The notes below the pieces were generated by a model. That model was not told the DNA's origin. It worked only from the letters and a program-made list of their open reading frames with translations, and did not search any database. This document shows, piece by piece, positions 6,527 through 14,837 of a stretch of 39,525 nt of DNA. This stretch comes from REEB76 sp049698775 (lineage in GTDB: Bacteria; Pseudomonadota; Gammaproteobacteria; Natronospirales; REEB76). The stretch spans positions 1 through 39,525 of the forward strand of contig JBAVYM010000006.1 in NCBI GenBank assembly GCA_049698775.1. The letters are read 5' to 3'. The position numbers were made by a program, and so were the translations under genes. Numbering within the stretch: position 1 is the stretch's first letter; every line of letters begins with the position of its first letter.

Positions 6527-8815
6527 TCAGCGCGCGGTCCAAAACCGCGCCGCGTCGAGCCGCCAGCGGCTGGTCACCAACGGCTCCTGTCCCGGCCACA
6601 GGCGGATTTCCACCGCACCTGCGCTAACCGTATCCAGCAACTTCGTGCCGTGCGCGCTATAGGCCTGCGAGACTTTAAGCTTGGGAAATCCCCAACGATT
6701 GCGATAGCCGACCGGGAACAGCGCGAAGCGCGGCGCTACCGCTTCGATGAACGCCTCGCTGGAGGAAGACAGGCTGCCATGATGCGGCACGACCAGCACG
6801 TCGCTGCCGAGCCGGGCAGCATCCAGTGCCAGCAGCCGTTGTTCGCCGTTGCGCATGAGATCGCCGACCAGCAGAGCATTGCCGTTCACGCCGGTGATCT
6901 GCAATACACAGGAGGCATCGTTGCCGTCGGTGGGGCCGTTCACGTCGGGCGACAAAATCTCGAAACGCACTCCGTCCCATTCCCAGGTTTGGCCGCGCAC
7001 GCAGCGCTGCGCACCGGATACGCGTCCCGGTGCACCGGAAAGCACCGGCATATTCGGATAGGCGGCGTGCAGACTGCGCAACCCGCCGGCATGGTCGTTG
7101 TCGCCATGACTCACAATCGTCAGATCCGGTGCACCGGCGCCACGGCTTTGCAGCCAGGGAATTACCACCAACTGGCCGGTATCGGAAGAATCAGAAAACG
7201 CCGGCCCGGTGTCATAGATAAGGACGTGCCGCGAAGTGCGGACCACAGTGGATAGCCCCTGCCCCACATCGAGTAATGTCAGATTGAAACCACCCTGCGG
7301 TATGCCGGACGGCGCTGACAAAAACAGCGGCAGCAGCAACACCGCGCCGAGCCAGCGCGCCGGCACCCGCCGTGGCGCCATGAGCCAGAGCGCGCCAATG
7401 GCGGTGATCACCAGCACAGGCAGGGAAATCTCGGGAGCCGCAAGCTGCGCGATGGACAAATGCGACAGATAATCCAGCAACGGCCAGGTCAGCGCCATCA
7501 CACCCGCGGCAAGTTTGAGCAATAGCGCACCTAACCACGGCCAGATGCCGAGAAACACCACACCCACCAGCACCAGTGGGACCACCAACGGGCTGTACAC
7601 CGGCACCGCGACTATATTGGCCATGGGTGCGACCAGCGTGGCGCGGTGAAAGAAGAACACCAGCAGCGGCAATAAACCGATGCCAACCGCCCATTGGGTG
7701 CGCAGCAACTGCATGACTTTGCCGCGACCCACGTTCAGGCGGCCGCCGAACACATAGAAGATCGCGGCCACCGCGCCGAAGGATAACCAGAACCCGATCT
7801 CGCCCGCTGACAACGGATTGAGAATCAGCACACCAATCAACGCCAGACCCAGCATGTCCCATGTCCGTGTATGGCGCCGCAGCAAAGTCGCTCCCGCTAC
7901 TGCCAGCAACATGATGAGCGCCCGCTGGGTGGGTACGGAGAACCCCGCCATCGCGGCATACAGCGACGCCGCCAGCAGTGCGGCCAATGCACCGGCAATC
8001 GTTACCGGCAGGCGCGCGCACAACCACGCACTACGTCGCCAGCAGAACTTCACCAGCAGGAATACCAGCCCAGCCACCAAACCGATGTGCAAACCGGATA
8101 TGGCCACCAGATGGGCGGTGCCGGTGTTCTGGAATATTTTCCATTGTTGCGCATCAATACCGCTGCGATCGCCGATAGCGAGCGCCGCGGCCACGCCGGA
8201 AAATTGATTGTGATTGAGCGCGCGCTGCATGGCGGCGAATATCGCCGCGCGCGCACGCAGCAAGGGAAACCGGTTCGCACCGCCGAGCGCTGCGGCTTCA
8301 TTGTGCAGCACGTAACCCGTGGCGCCGATACCGTGGCGGAACAGCCAGCCTTCGTAATCGAAACCGCCGGGATTCATGTAACCGCGCGGCTGTTTCAGGC
8401 GCGTGCTGAACCGCCAGTGCTGTCCGGGCGCGGGAACAATTTCGGTTTTCGACCAACTCAGCCGTATGAGTTTGGGTATGCCTTGGCCGGGAACATGGCC
8501 ATCGAGTTTCTCCACGGCTAACTCAAAACTCGCGTAATCGGCACGGACCTGGGGGATGGAGGCGACCCAGCCGCTCACGATGAGATCGCGGCCTTCAAAC
8601 GCGGGCGCCAGACGCAAGGCCAACAGGTTCTGGGCGCACCACCAGCACCAGGCAAAACCCAGAAGTGCAAACAGAAGCAAGCGCGCCAGCCGCCACCGCC
8701 AAGCCAGGATTGCCAGTGACGGGACCGCAAACAACAGCCATTGGCCGGATGGCAATACCGGCAATGTGAACACCGCCAGCACCCCCGCCAGCATCGCGAT
8801 CCCTGCGATTCCCAT
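6527..8815 (-). CDS. comEC: DNA internalization-related competence protein ComEC/Rec2
   Basis: The inner-membrane channel that takes single-stranded DNA into the cytoplasm during natural transformation. The 762-residue protein has the full layout: N-terminal helices and a DUF4131-type OB-fold region (~1-190), the Competence membrane domain with HLVAISGLHIGLVAGL (near residue 235) and a C-terminal metallo-beta-lactamase-like domain with SHGDNDHAGG (~565-575) and VVPHHGS (~677). No frameshift is visible. It stands between the DUF2062 gene (divergent, 151 bp away) and exbB (74 bp downstream). It does not by itself prove competence; no other com or pil genes lie in the window. Confidence 0.95.
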   Translation of the reverse strand: MGIAGIAMLAGVLAVFTLPVLPSGQWLLFAVPSLAILAWRWRLARLLLFALLGFAWCWWCAQNLLALRLAPAFEGRDLIVSGWVASIPQVRADYASFELAVEKLDGHVPGQGIPKLIRLSWSKTEIVPAPGQHWRFSTRLKQPRGYMNPGGFDYEGWLFRHGIGATGYVLHNEAAALGGANRFPLLRARAAIFAAMQRALNHNQFSGVAAALAIGDRSGIDAQQWKIFQNTGTAHLVAISGLHIGLVAGLVFLLVKFCWRRSAWLCARLPVTIAGALAALLAASLYAAMAGFSVPTQRALIMLLAVAGATLLRRHTRTWDMLGLALIGVLILNPLSAGEIGFWLSFGAVAAIFYVFGGRLNVGRGKVMQLLRTQWAVGIGLLPLLVFFFHRATLVAPMANIVAVPVYSPLVVPLVLVGVVFLGIWPWLGALLLKLAAGVMALTWPLLDYLSHLSIAQLAAPEISLPVLVITAIGALWLMAPRRVPARWLGAVLLLPLFLSAPSGIPQGGFNLTLLDVGQGLSTVVRTSRHVLIYDTGPAFSDSSDTGQLVVIPWLQSRGAGAPDLTIVSHGDNDHAGGLRSLHAAYPNMPVLSGAPGRVSGAQRCVRGQTWEWDGVRFEILSPDVNGPTDGNDASCVLQITGVNGNALLVGDLMRNGEQRLLALDAARLGSDVLVVPHHGSLSSSSEAFIEAVAPRFALFPVGYRNRWGFPKLKVSQAYSAHGTKLLDTVSAGAVEIRLWPGQEPLVTSRWRLDAARFWTAR

Positions 8816-8865
8816 GATTTCGTCCCAGCCCCCGGACAGTGGATAATGAGAGCGTCCGGCGTGCG

Positions 8866-8895
8866 TTGTCCAAAATGAAGCGGCCCGCCGATACT
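8866..8895 (+). promoter_or_regulatory. Possible promoter of the DUF2062 gene
   Basis: TTGTCC (8866-8871) and GATACT (8890-8895) are 18 nt apart, about 70 nt before the chosen start at 8967. Each box matches four of six consensus bases. Confidence 0.3.
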
Positions 8896-8966
8896 ACACT
8901 AACTTGCAATCCCATCCCATTGCGCTGGCAAAACCTCGAAGCGCGCCCAGGAGTACTCGCGGCCTC

Positions 8967-9512
8967 ATGCCACGCAAATTCCTCAACAAGTTGATGCCGG
9001 ACCGGCAAAAGCTGCGGCGTAAGCTCAGTGAGAAATGGTATCTGCGGCCGTTCAAGGAACTGATTTACGACCCGGCCCTCTGGCACGTGAACCGCCGCGG
9101 CAGCACCGGCGCGATCGCCATCGGCCTGTTCATCTGCTGCCTGCCGATTCCGGGGCACACGCCGCTGGCGGTGCTGGCGGCGCTCTACTGGCGCCTGAAT
9201 CTGCCGCTCGCCGTGGTCACGGTCTGGTTCAACAACCCTTTTACTTTCGGCGCCATTTATTACCTGAGCTACCGTCTGGGCGCAGTGCTGCTGCACGTCC
9301 GGCCACATCGCTTTCCCGATACATTCTCATTGAATTGGCTGATTACGGAATTTGACCACATCTGGGAGCCACTGTGGCTGGGTTGCATACTGGCAGGCAT
9401 GCTGCTGGCGCTCATCGGCTATGTGTCACTCAGCATCGCTTGGCAATTATCCATCCGCGCGCGCTGGCGCAAGCGCCAGACGCAGCGCAGTCAAGGCAAT
9501 CTGTCCGATTGA
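8967..9512 (+). CDS. DUF2062 domain membrane protein
   Basis: A 181-residue inner-membrane protein of the DUF2062 family, whose function is not established. It begins MPRKFLNKLMPDR, has the family motif WHVNRRGSTGAIAIGLF with the first helix, then PIPGHTPLAVLAALYWRLNLP and WFNNPFTFGAIYY, and a last helix around 140-165 before a basic tail. The frame continues 21 codons upstream to 8904, but the ATG at 8967 matches the usual family N-terminus; AGGAG at 8949-8953 is rather far from it. The gene is divergent from comEC and convergent with lolD, 21 bp away. A DUF2062 gene beside comEC and lolCD is a recurrent gammaproteobacterial arrangement. Confidence 0.88.
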   Translation: MPRKFLNKLMPDRQKLRRKLSEKWYLRPFKELIYDPALWHVNRRGSTGAIAIGLFICCLPIPGHTPLAVLAALYWRLNLPLAVVTVWFNNPFTFGAIYYLSYRLGAVLLHVRPHRFPDTFSLNWLITEFDHIWEPLWLGCILAGMLLALIGYVSLSIAWQLSIRARWRKRQTQRSQGNLSD

Positions 9513-9533
9513 TTTGCGATTGCAATCCGGCGG

Positions 9534-10244
9534 CTAGCGCAATAACCCGTCTTCCAGATGCAGCACACGCTGCATGCGCTGCGCCAGACGCACATCGTGG
9601 GTCACCAGCACCAGGCTGGTGCCGAGATTGCGGTTCAATTCCAGCATGAGTTCATACACCTGTTCACCGGTATGGGCGTCCAGATTGCCGGTGGGCTCGT
9701 CCGCCAGTACCGCCGCCGGTTGATGAATCAAGGCGCGTGCCACCGCCGCGCGCTGGCGTTCGCCGCCGGATAACTGCGCCGGTTTGTGACTCAGCCGCTG
9801 GCCCAAACCCACCCGCTCCAACAGCGCCACGGCCCGCTCCCTGGCCTCTCCGGTTTCAGTGCCGCGAATCAATAATGGCATGGCCACATTCTCCACGGCG
9901 GTGAATTCCGGCAACAAATGATGGAATTGATACACGAAACCGACCGCACGATTGCGCAGCAGGCCGCGTGCCGCATCGCTCAGGCGATTGATGGCTTCGC
10001 CCGCCACCCGCACCTCGCCGCGCGTGGGCAGGTCCAACCCACCGAGCAAATGCAGCAGCGTGCTCTTGCCCGATCCCGACGCCCCCACAATCGCCACGCT
10101 TTCGCCGGCTGCCACCGAAAGATTTATACCGTTGAGCACTTCAACCACATTGCCGGTCTCCTTGAAATGCTTGACGAGATCCTGGCAGTGAATCACCACA
10201 GCCGTTGCGCGGTCCGCGCTCGCGCTGGGTACATTCCTATTCAT
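9534..10244 (-). CDS. lolD: Lipoprotein-releasing ABC transporter ATPase LolD
   Basis: ATPase subunit of the Lol complex, which extracts outer-membrane lipoproteins from the inner membrane and passes them to LolA. The 236-residue protein has Walker A GASGSGKST (54-62), the LolD-type segment VYQFHHLLPEFTAVENV (104-120), the signature LSGGERQR (158-165) and Walker B AVLADEPTGNLD (178-189). Its start overlaps the end of lolC by 8 nt, so the two are co-transcribed. The neighbouring divergent gene encodes a lipoprotein, a likely substrate. Confidence 0.95.
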   Translation of the reverse strand: MNRNVPSASADRATAVVIHCQDLVKHFKETGNVVEVLNGINLSVAAGESVAIVGASGSGKSTLLHLLGGLDLPTRGEVRVAGEAINRLSDAARGLLRNRAVGFVYQFHHLLPEFTAVENVAMPLLIRGTETGEARERAVALLERVGLGQRLSHKPAQLSGGERQRAAVARALIHQPAAVLADEPTGNLDAHTGEQVYELMLELNRNLGTSLVLVTHDVRLAQRMQRVLHLEDGLLR

Positions 10245-11484
10245 ACCGCAGCGCCTCCGCCGGCTGGGTGTGGGCCGCGCGCCAGGCGGGATACAAGGTG
10301 GCCAACACGGTCAGCACAAATGTGGCAATTGTGACCTTGAGTACATCGCTCACATAAATGTCCGACGGCAGGTTGCTGATGTAATAAACGCTGGCCGGAA
10401 AGATCTGTACGTTGAATACGTGCCGGAGGAGTTCCAGGATATTGTTTACGTTGCGTGCCAGCAGGATTCCGAGTATCAAACCGAGCAGCGTACCCAGAAA
10501 TCCGATCAGGGTGCCCTGAACGACAAACACGCCCATGATGCTTTTTGGTGTCATGCCAAGTGTGCGCAATATGGCGATATCCGACTGTTTATCGGTGACC
10601 GCCATGACCAAGACGATGATGATGCTGATGGCCGCCACCAAATCAATCAATGACAGGATCACGAACATCACGGTTTTTTCAATGGAAATGGCAGTCCATA
10701 AATTGGCATTCTGCTGGGTCCAGTCGCTGATGTAATACTCGCCGTTGAAATCCGCCACCAGATGGCGCGCCATGACCGGCGCCAGCAGGTTATCATCGAG
10801 CTTGAGGCGCACACCGGTGGTGGCGCTGCCCATGTCGTATAGTGTCTGGGCATCCTTCAGATTGATCAATGCCAGCGCGCTGTCATATTGATACACACCG
10901 GCATAGAAAATTCCCGCCACGGTGAAACGCCGCAATCGCGGGATGATGCCCGCTGGCGTCACGTTGCCCTGGGAAATCAGCATGATCACCTTGTCCCCGG
11001 GTCCGACGCCCAGCGCATAAGCCAGGTCCTTGCCCAGTATGATGTTGTAGCTGCCTGGCGTGAGATCGTTCAGATTGCCGCTGATGAGCTTCCTGCCCAC
11101 GTCCGACACATGTATGTCATCAGCCGGAATAACGCCGCGGACAATCGTGCCACTCATGTTGGCGCCATTGGCGAGCATGGCTTGGTCTTCTATATAAGGT
11201 GCCGCGCCAGTGACGTGCGGCAGACCCTGCACTCTCTGCATGACCGATTGCCAATCATTCAACTTCCCCGAGTAACCGGAGATGGTCACATCGGACACCA
11301 TGCTGAGGATGCGGCTACGCAACTCGTTCTGGAATCCGTTCATCACCGACAGCACGGTAATCAGCGCCATCACGCCGATAGCAATGGCTATCATGGACAT
11401 GAAGGAGATGAAGGAGATGAACTGGTTGCGGCGCCGGGCGCGGAAATAACGCAGGCCCACAAACAGCGGCAGGGGTCGGAACAT
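10237..11484 (-). CDS. lolC: Lipoprotein-releasing system membrane subunit LolC/LolE
   Basis: A 415-residue FtsX-family membrane protein: one helix at ~22-48, a periplasmic MacB-like domain (~50-265), then three helices near 268-293, 316-340 and 378-400. It begins FVGLRYFRARRRNQFISFIS, typical of LolC/LolE. It forms the membrane part of the Lol exporter with LolD, with which it overlaps by 8 nt. Only one membrane-subunit gene is present here. Either a second subunit is encoded elsewhere, or this is the single LolF-type subunit known from several gammaproteobacteria; sequence by eye cannot decide. No strong ribosome-binding site precedes the ATG at 11484. Confidence 0.93.
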   Translation of the reverse strand: MFRPLPLFVGLRYFRARRRNQFISFISFMSMIAIAIGVMALITVLSVMNGFQNELRSRILSMVSDVTISGYSGKLNDWQSVMQRVQGLPHVTGAAPYIEDQAMLANGANMSGTIVRGVIPADDIHVSDVGRKLISGNLNDLTPGSYNIILGKDLAYALGVGPGDKVIMLISQGNVTPAGIIPRLRRFTVAGIFYAGVYQYDSALALINLKDAQTLYDMGSATTGVRLKLDDNLLAPVMARHLVADFNGEYYISDWTQQNANLWTAISIEKTVMFVILSLIDLVAAISIIIVLVMAVTDKQSDIAILRTLGMTPKSIMGVFVVQGTLIGFLGTLLGLILGILLARNVNNILELLRHVFNVQIFPASVYYISNLPSDIYVSDVLKVTIATFVLTVLATLYPAWRAAHTQPAEALRYE

Positions 11485-11596
11485 GGGCGGGCATTAAAAC
11501 ATAAAAGCAGGGTTTATTGGACATTCGCCGCGTGTCCCGAGGCACACCTGTCGCCGCATCTGGCGCAAATCCAGCCAAGTCGGTCATGCAAATGGC

Positions 11597-11625
11597 TTTT
11601 TAGTGGCATTTCGAGGTGCTATAGT
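11597..11625 (+). promoter_or_regulatory. Extended -10 promoter of the lipoprotein gene
   Basis: TATAGT (11620-11625) is preceded by an extended TGC. A weak -35, TTTTTA (11597-11602), lies 17 nt upstream. Transcription would start about 23 nt before the ATG at 11655, leaving room for the GGGGAGA ribosome-binding site. Confidence 0.45.
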
Positions 11626-11654
11626 TAGCCACAAGATTGCGGGGAGATACTGAC

Positions 11655-12455
11655 ATGACACGCCACGCCTTGAGCGTTTTGATGATCGTCGGACTGGTGA
11701 CACTGGGTCTTGGCGCTTGCGCGCATAGAAACGTCAAACCCAACGCAACGCCTTCCGCGCCCGCCAAAGCCGAAACCACGGTTGCACCGGCGGCGGCTAC
11801 CGCGACCCATGCCATAAGCGCAATTCCTGTGCCGGTTTCCGGCACCATGACAGCAGCAACACCGGCTGAATCGGCCTCGGCAGCTACTGCGGTTGGCGCA
11901 GCCAATACTGCCGCTCCTGCAACACAAACTACGGCGGCACCGGCTGCATCAGCTGCATCTGCTCAGGCCACCAGCGCTGCCGCTGCTGCCACAACTCCGG
12001 CTCCAACACCCGCAACCAGCACGGCAACGCCCTCTACCGCGACAGCCGTGGCGCCGGTCGCAAGCAGCGCCGCCGCATCCGCAACTCAAGCTCCGGCTGC
12101 GCCCACGGCAGCAGCCGCAACTGCGCCGGCGGCAACTACCGCAGCTCAAGCCAGCGCCACGCCCGTAGCTGCTGCCAGTACATCAACTCCGGCGGCGCCG
12201 GCAGCAACTACTGCGGCGACTCCGACCGCATCAAGTTCTGCACCCACGATGCCGACCCGCGGCATGAGCATGGCCAATGTGGAACACATTTTCGGCACGC
12301 CGCTGGAAAAGCTTCCCGCCGTACCGGACCCCGGCACCAAACTGCATCCGCCCATTACCCGCTGGGTGTATCCAAACTACGTGGTATATTTCGAATACAA
12401 TTACGTGGTTCATTCGGTGCTGAAAGCCCATCCTTTCCAGAGCGGCGACAACTAG
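11655..12455 (+). CDS. Lipoprotein with long Ala/Thr/Pro linker and small C-terminal domain
   Basis: A 266-residue lipoprotein. The signal peptide ends in the lipobox L19-G20-A21-C22; the residue after Cys is Ala, so sorting by Lol to the outer membrane is expected. Residues ~30-198 are almost only Ala, Thr, Pro and Ser with no hydrophobic core, so a flexible, mucin-like tether. The last ~68 residues form a compact domain with MSMANVEHIFGTP and WVYPNYVVYFEYNYVVHSVL, resembling small SmpA/BamE-like domains; that likeness is my reading, and function is unknown. The ATG at 11655 is chosen over an upstream TTG (11637) because GGGGAGA precedes it by 7 nt. It is divergent from lolCD, whose products would deliver it. 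Confidence 0.85.
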   Translation: MTRHALSVLMIVGLVTLGLGACAHRNVKPNATPSAPAKAETTVAPAAATATHAISAIPVPVSGTMTAATPAESASAATAVGAANTAAPATQTTAAPAASAASAQATSAAAAATTPAPTPATSTATPSTATAVAPVASSAAASATQAPAAPTAAAATAPAATTAAQASATPVAAASTSTPAAPAATTAATPTASSSAPTMPTRGMSMANVEHIFGTPLEKLPAVPDPGTKLHPPITRWVYPNYVVYFEYNYVVHSVLKAHPFQSGDN

Positions 12456-12485
12456 CAATCTGCCATTTACAGGCGATCTTCGAGT

Positions 12486-12507
12486 GCGCCCGGCCCCGGC
12501 CGGGCGC
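12486..12507. other. Perfect GC-rich hairpin between lipoprotein gene and aguA
   Basis: GCGCCCGGCC and GGCCGGGCGC form a perfect 10-bp stem with a two-base CC gap, 30 nt after the lipoprotein stop and 20 nt before the aguA ATG. There is no T-run on either strand, so it is not a standard terminator. It may slow polymerase, protect the 3' end of the upstream mRNA or affect aguA translation. Confidence 0.4.
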
Positions 12508-12527
12508 GTCATATCCGGCCTCACCCC

Positions 12528-13571
12528 ATGAGCAACCATCACCTGCCTCCTGAATGGACGCCCCAGAGCGGCGTCATGCTCACCTGGCCGCGCAGTGACG
12601 GCGACTGGAGTCCAGATTACGCCAGCGTCGAGCGCTGCCATACGCAGCTCGTCACGGAAATCAGCCTGCGCGAGCAGGTGGTGATTACCTGTATGGATGA
12701 GGCGCATGCCGATAAAATTCGCCACATGGTGAAGGATGCCGGTGGCCGGCCGGAGTGCCTGCATCTGTTCGCCCTGCCCTCCAACGATGCCTGGGCGCGA
12801 GACCATGGCCCCATCACGGTGCTGAAAGATGGCCGGCCGACGCTGCTGGATTTCATTTTCAACGGTTGGGGAGAAAAATATCCTCACGCCGATGACAACA
12901 AAATCACTCGCCAGCTCCACGCCCGCGGTGCATTTGGTGCCACGCCCATGGAGAGTTTCGAGCTGGTGCTGGAAGGTGGCAGCATCGAGGTGGACGGCGA
13001 AGGCACACTGCTCACCACCGAAAGCTGCCTGCTGAATCCCAATCGCAATCCGGGATTGACACGTCCGCAGATTGAAGCCGAATTGAAACGCCTGCTGGGC
13101 GTGAACCGTATTCTATGGGTCAAGCACGGTGCCATTGACGGTGACGACACCGACGGACACATAGATACACTCGCACGGTTCTGCGATGCACACACCATCG
13201 CCTACCAGGCTTGCAATGACAAAAACGACCCCCATTATTCCGGGCTGCGGGCTATGGCTGCTGAGTTGAAGACATTGCGCCGCAAGGACGGCCAGGCGTA
13301 CCAACTGGTACCCCTGCTGTGGCCGCAGCCGGTGCACGACCACACCGGCCGCCGTTTGCCCGCCACCTACGCCAATTTCCTTATTATCAACGGCGCGGTG
13401 CTGGTGCCGACCTATAATGATTCGGCGGATGATGCGGTGTTGGCCGCCCTGCGACCAGTGTTCCCCGGCCGCGAGATCGTCCCGGTGATGTGCCGTCCGC
13501 TGATCTATCAATATGGCAGTCTGCACTGCGTGACGATGCAACTGCCCGCAGGTGTAATTCCGGCTCGTTAA
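12528..13571 (+). CDS. aguA: Agmatine deiminase
   Basis: Hydrolyses agmatine to N-carbamoylputrescine and ammonia, the first step of the agmatine route to putrescine, in the cytoplasm. The 347-residue protein has the family marks of peptidylarginine-deiminase-like enzymes: NDAWARDHGP near residue 86, LEGGSIEVDGEGTLLTTESCLLN near 148-170, GDDTDGHIDTLARF near 205-218 and the catalytic cysteine C334 in YGSLHCVTMQ. It is followed after 222 bp by aguB, the next enzyme. The gap holds repeat DNA, so co-transcription is possible but not certain. Confidence 0.96.
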   Translation: MSNHHLPPEWTPQSGVMLTWPRSDGDWSPDYASVERCHTQLVTEISLREQVVITCMDEAHADKIRHMVKDAGGRPECLHLFALPSNDAWARDHGPITVLKDGRPTLLDFIFNGWGEKYPHADDNKITRQLHARGAFGATPMESFELVLEGGSIEVDGEGTLLTTESCLLNPNRNPGLTRPQIEAELKRLLGVNRILWVKHGAIDGDDTDGHIDTLARFCDAHTIAYQACNDKNDPHYSGLRAMAAELKTLRRKDGQAYQLVPLLWPQPVHDHTGRRLPATYANFLIINGAVLVPTYNDSADDAVLAALRPVFPGREIVPVMCRPLIYQYGSLHCVTMQLPAGVIPAR

Positions 13572-13590
13572 GTCAGGCATTACATACCTT

Positions 13591-13675
13591 ATCCCCCTCT
13601 CCCCCTGCGGGAGACGACTACAGGGATGTAGGAGGTAGGGCAACGCCGGGAGCAGTTGCCGGGGGATGGGGTGAG
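13591..13675. repeat. Palindromic intergenic repeat, aguA-aguB gap, copy 1
   Basis: A cluster of short inverted repeats: TCTCCC/GGGAGA (13598-13614), CTACAGGGATGTAG (13618-13631), GGCAAC/GTTGCC (13639-13660) and a closing GGGGTGAGGGG. The CCCTCTCCC...GGGTGAGGG frame is a common intergenic repeat type in gammaproteobacteria. The TACAGGGATGTA core recurs at 18532-18543. Confidence 0.6.
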
Positions 13676-13741
13676 GGGTAAGGAAGTGAGGAGTGAGGCG
13701 TTAATAGAGATGACGCAAAAAATCTGGAATTACCTCTTTGT

Positions 13742-13775
13742 CCCCTCTCCCTCGGGGAGAGGTTAGGGTGAGGGC
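13742..13775. repeat. Palindromic intergenic repeat, aguA-aguB gap, copy 2
   Basis: CCTCTCCC (13744-13751) and GGGAGAGG (13755-13762) form a perfect 8-bp stem with a TCG loop, followed by TTAGGGTGAGGG. It is the same repeat type as the copy 130 bp upstream and ends about 20 bp before the aguB ATG, so it must lie in the aguB leader if the two genes are co-transcribed. Confidence 0.6.
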
Positions 13776-13793
13776 CTCTTGAGATATGAAGAG

Positions 13794-14690
13794 ATGACCC
13801 AGGAAAAAAAGAAACTCGTAGTGAGTCTGGTGCAGCAAGGCTGCACGAATGACCGCGCCCATAATCTCGCACAAAGTATCAAAGGCATCCGCGAAGCCGT
13901 AAAACGCGGCACACAACTGGTGTTGCTACAGGAACTGCACACCGGCCTGTATTTCTGCCAAACGGAAGACACAAAAACATTCGATCTTGCCGAACCCATC
14001 CCCGGCCCGTCCACGAAAGAACTGGGCGTCGTGGCCAAGGAATTAGGCGTGGTCATCGTGGCCTCACTGTTCGAGAAACGCGCGGCCGGAATTTATCACA
14101 ATACCGCGGCGGTAATTGAAAAAGACGGTACGCTGGCCGGCATCTACCGCAAGATGCACATCCCGGATGATCCCGGTTACTCGGAAAAATTCTATTTCAC
14201 GCCCGGCGACCTCGGTTTCCACCCCATCGCCACTTCCGTGGGCAAGCTCGGCGTGATGGTGTGCTGGGACCAGTGGTATCCAGAGGGCGCGCGCCTCATG
14301 GCGTTGGCCGGCGCGGAACTGCTGGTCTACCCCACCGCCATCGGCTGGGTTGAGGAAGACGATGCCGCTGAGCAGGCGCGCCAGCGCGACGCCTGGATCG
14401 TCGTGCAGCGCGCCCACGCGGTGGCCAACGGCTTGCCGGTGATGGTGTGCAACCGCACCGGCGTTGAACCAGACCCGTCCGGTCGCAGCAGCGGCATCCG
14501 GTTCTGGGGTTCCAGCTTCATCTGCGGCCCGCAAGGCGAAATCCTTGCGCAAGCGGATACGGACACGCCCACGGTGCTCACCGCGGCAGTGGATATGGCA
14601 CGCTCCGAAGCCGTGCGCCGCATCTGGCCGTACCTACGCGACCGTCGCATTGACGCCTACGGCGATCTGCTTAAGCGTTTTCGCGATTGA
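13794..14690 (+). CDS. aguB: N-carbamoylputrescine amidase
   Basis: Hydrolyses N-carbamoylputrescine to putrescine, CO2 and ammonia, completing the route begun by AguA. It is a 298-residue nitrilase-superfamily enzyme with the full Glu-Lys-Cys triad: E47 in LLQELHT, K120 in GIYRKMHIPDD and C157 in VMVCWDQWYPE. FYFTPGDLGF and the C-terminal SSFICGPQGEIL are typical of this branch. The frame opens at a TTG (13779), but the ATG at 13794 gives the normal N-terminus; the ribosome-binding site is weak (GAAGAG close to the ATG). A palindromic repeat sits just upstream. Confidence 0.95.
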   Translation: MTQEKKKLVVSLVQQGCTNDRAHNLAQSIKGIREAVKRGTQLVLLQELHTGLYFCQTEDTKTFDLAEPIPGPSTKELGVVAKELGVVIVASLFEKRAAGIYHNTAAVIEKDGTLAGIYRKMHIPDDPGYSEKFYFTPGDLGFHPIATSVGKLGVMVCWDQWYPEGARLMALAGAELLVYPTAIGWVEEDDAAEQARQRDAWIVVQRAHAVANGLPVMVCNRTGVEPDPSGRSSGIRFWGSSFICGPQGEILAQADTDTPTVLTAAVDMARSEAVRRIWPYLRDRRIDAYGDLLKRFRD

Positions 14691-14735
14691 ACAACGCGCC
14701 AACGGAATGGCGCTACGGCAAAGGAACTCCTTTCT

Positions 14736-14816
14736 CGTCATTCCGGGCGAAGTGCGGCGGAGACACGGAATCCAGAATCAATAAAAATCTGGATTCCCGC
14801 TTTCGCGGGAATGACG
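14736..14816. repeat. 81-bp palindromic repeat with CGTCATTCC ends
   Basis: CGTCATTCC (14736-14744) and GGAATGACG (14808-14816) are perfect terminal inverted repeats. Inside are GGAATCCAGA (14767-14776) with TCTGGATTCC (14788-14797) around an A-rich loop, and CCCGC/GCGGG just before the right end. This type, with ends in GTCATTCC and a GGAATCCAG stem, is a widespread dispersed non-coding element. It lies in the aguB-mfd gap. Confidence 0.65.
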
Positions 14817-14837
14817 GAAAAGTTGTGGCTTCCTTAA

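Noticed and set aside
11574..11601. Terminator-like AGCCA...TGGCT followed by TTTTT
   Set aside because: Only a 5-bp stem with a 15-nt loop and nothing upstream on that strand needing a terminator; the T-run is more likely part of the promoter region.
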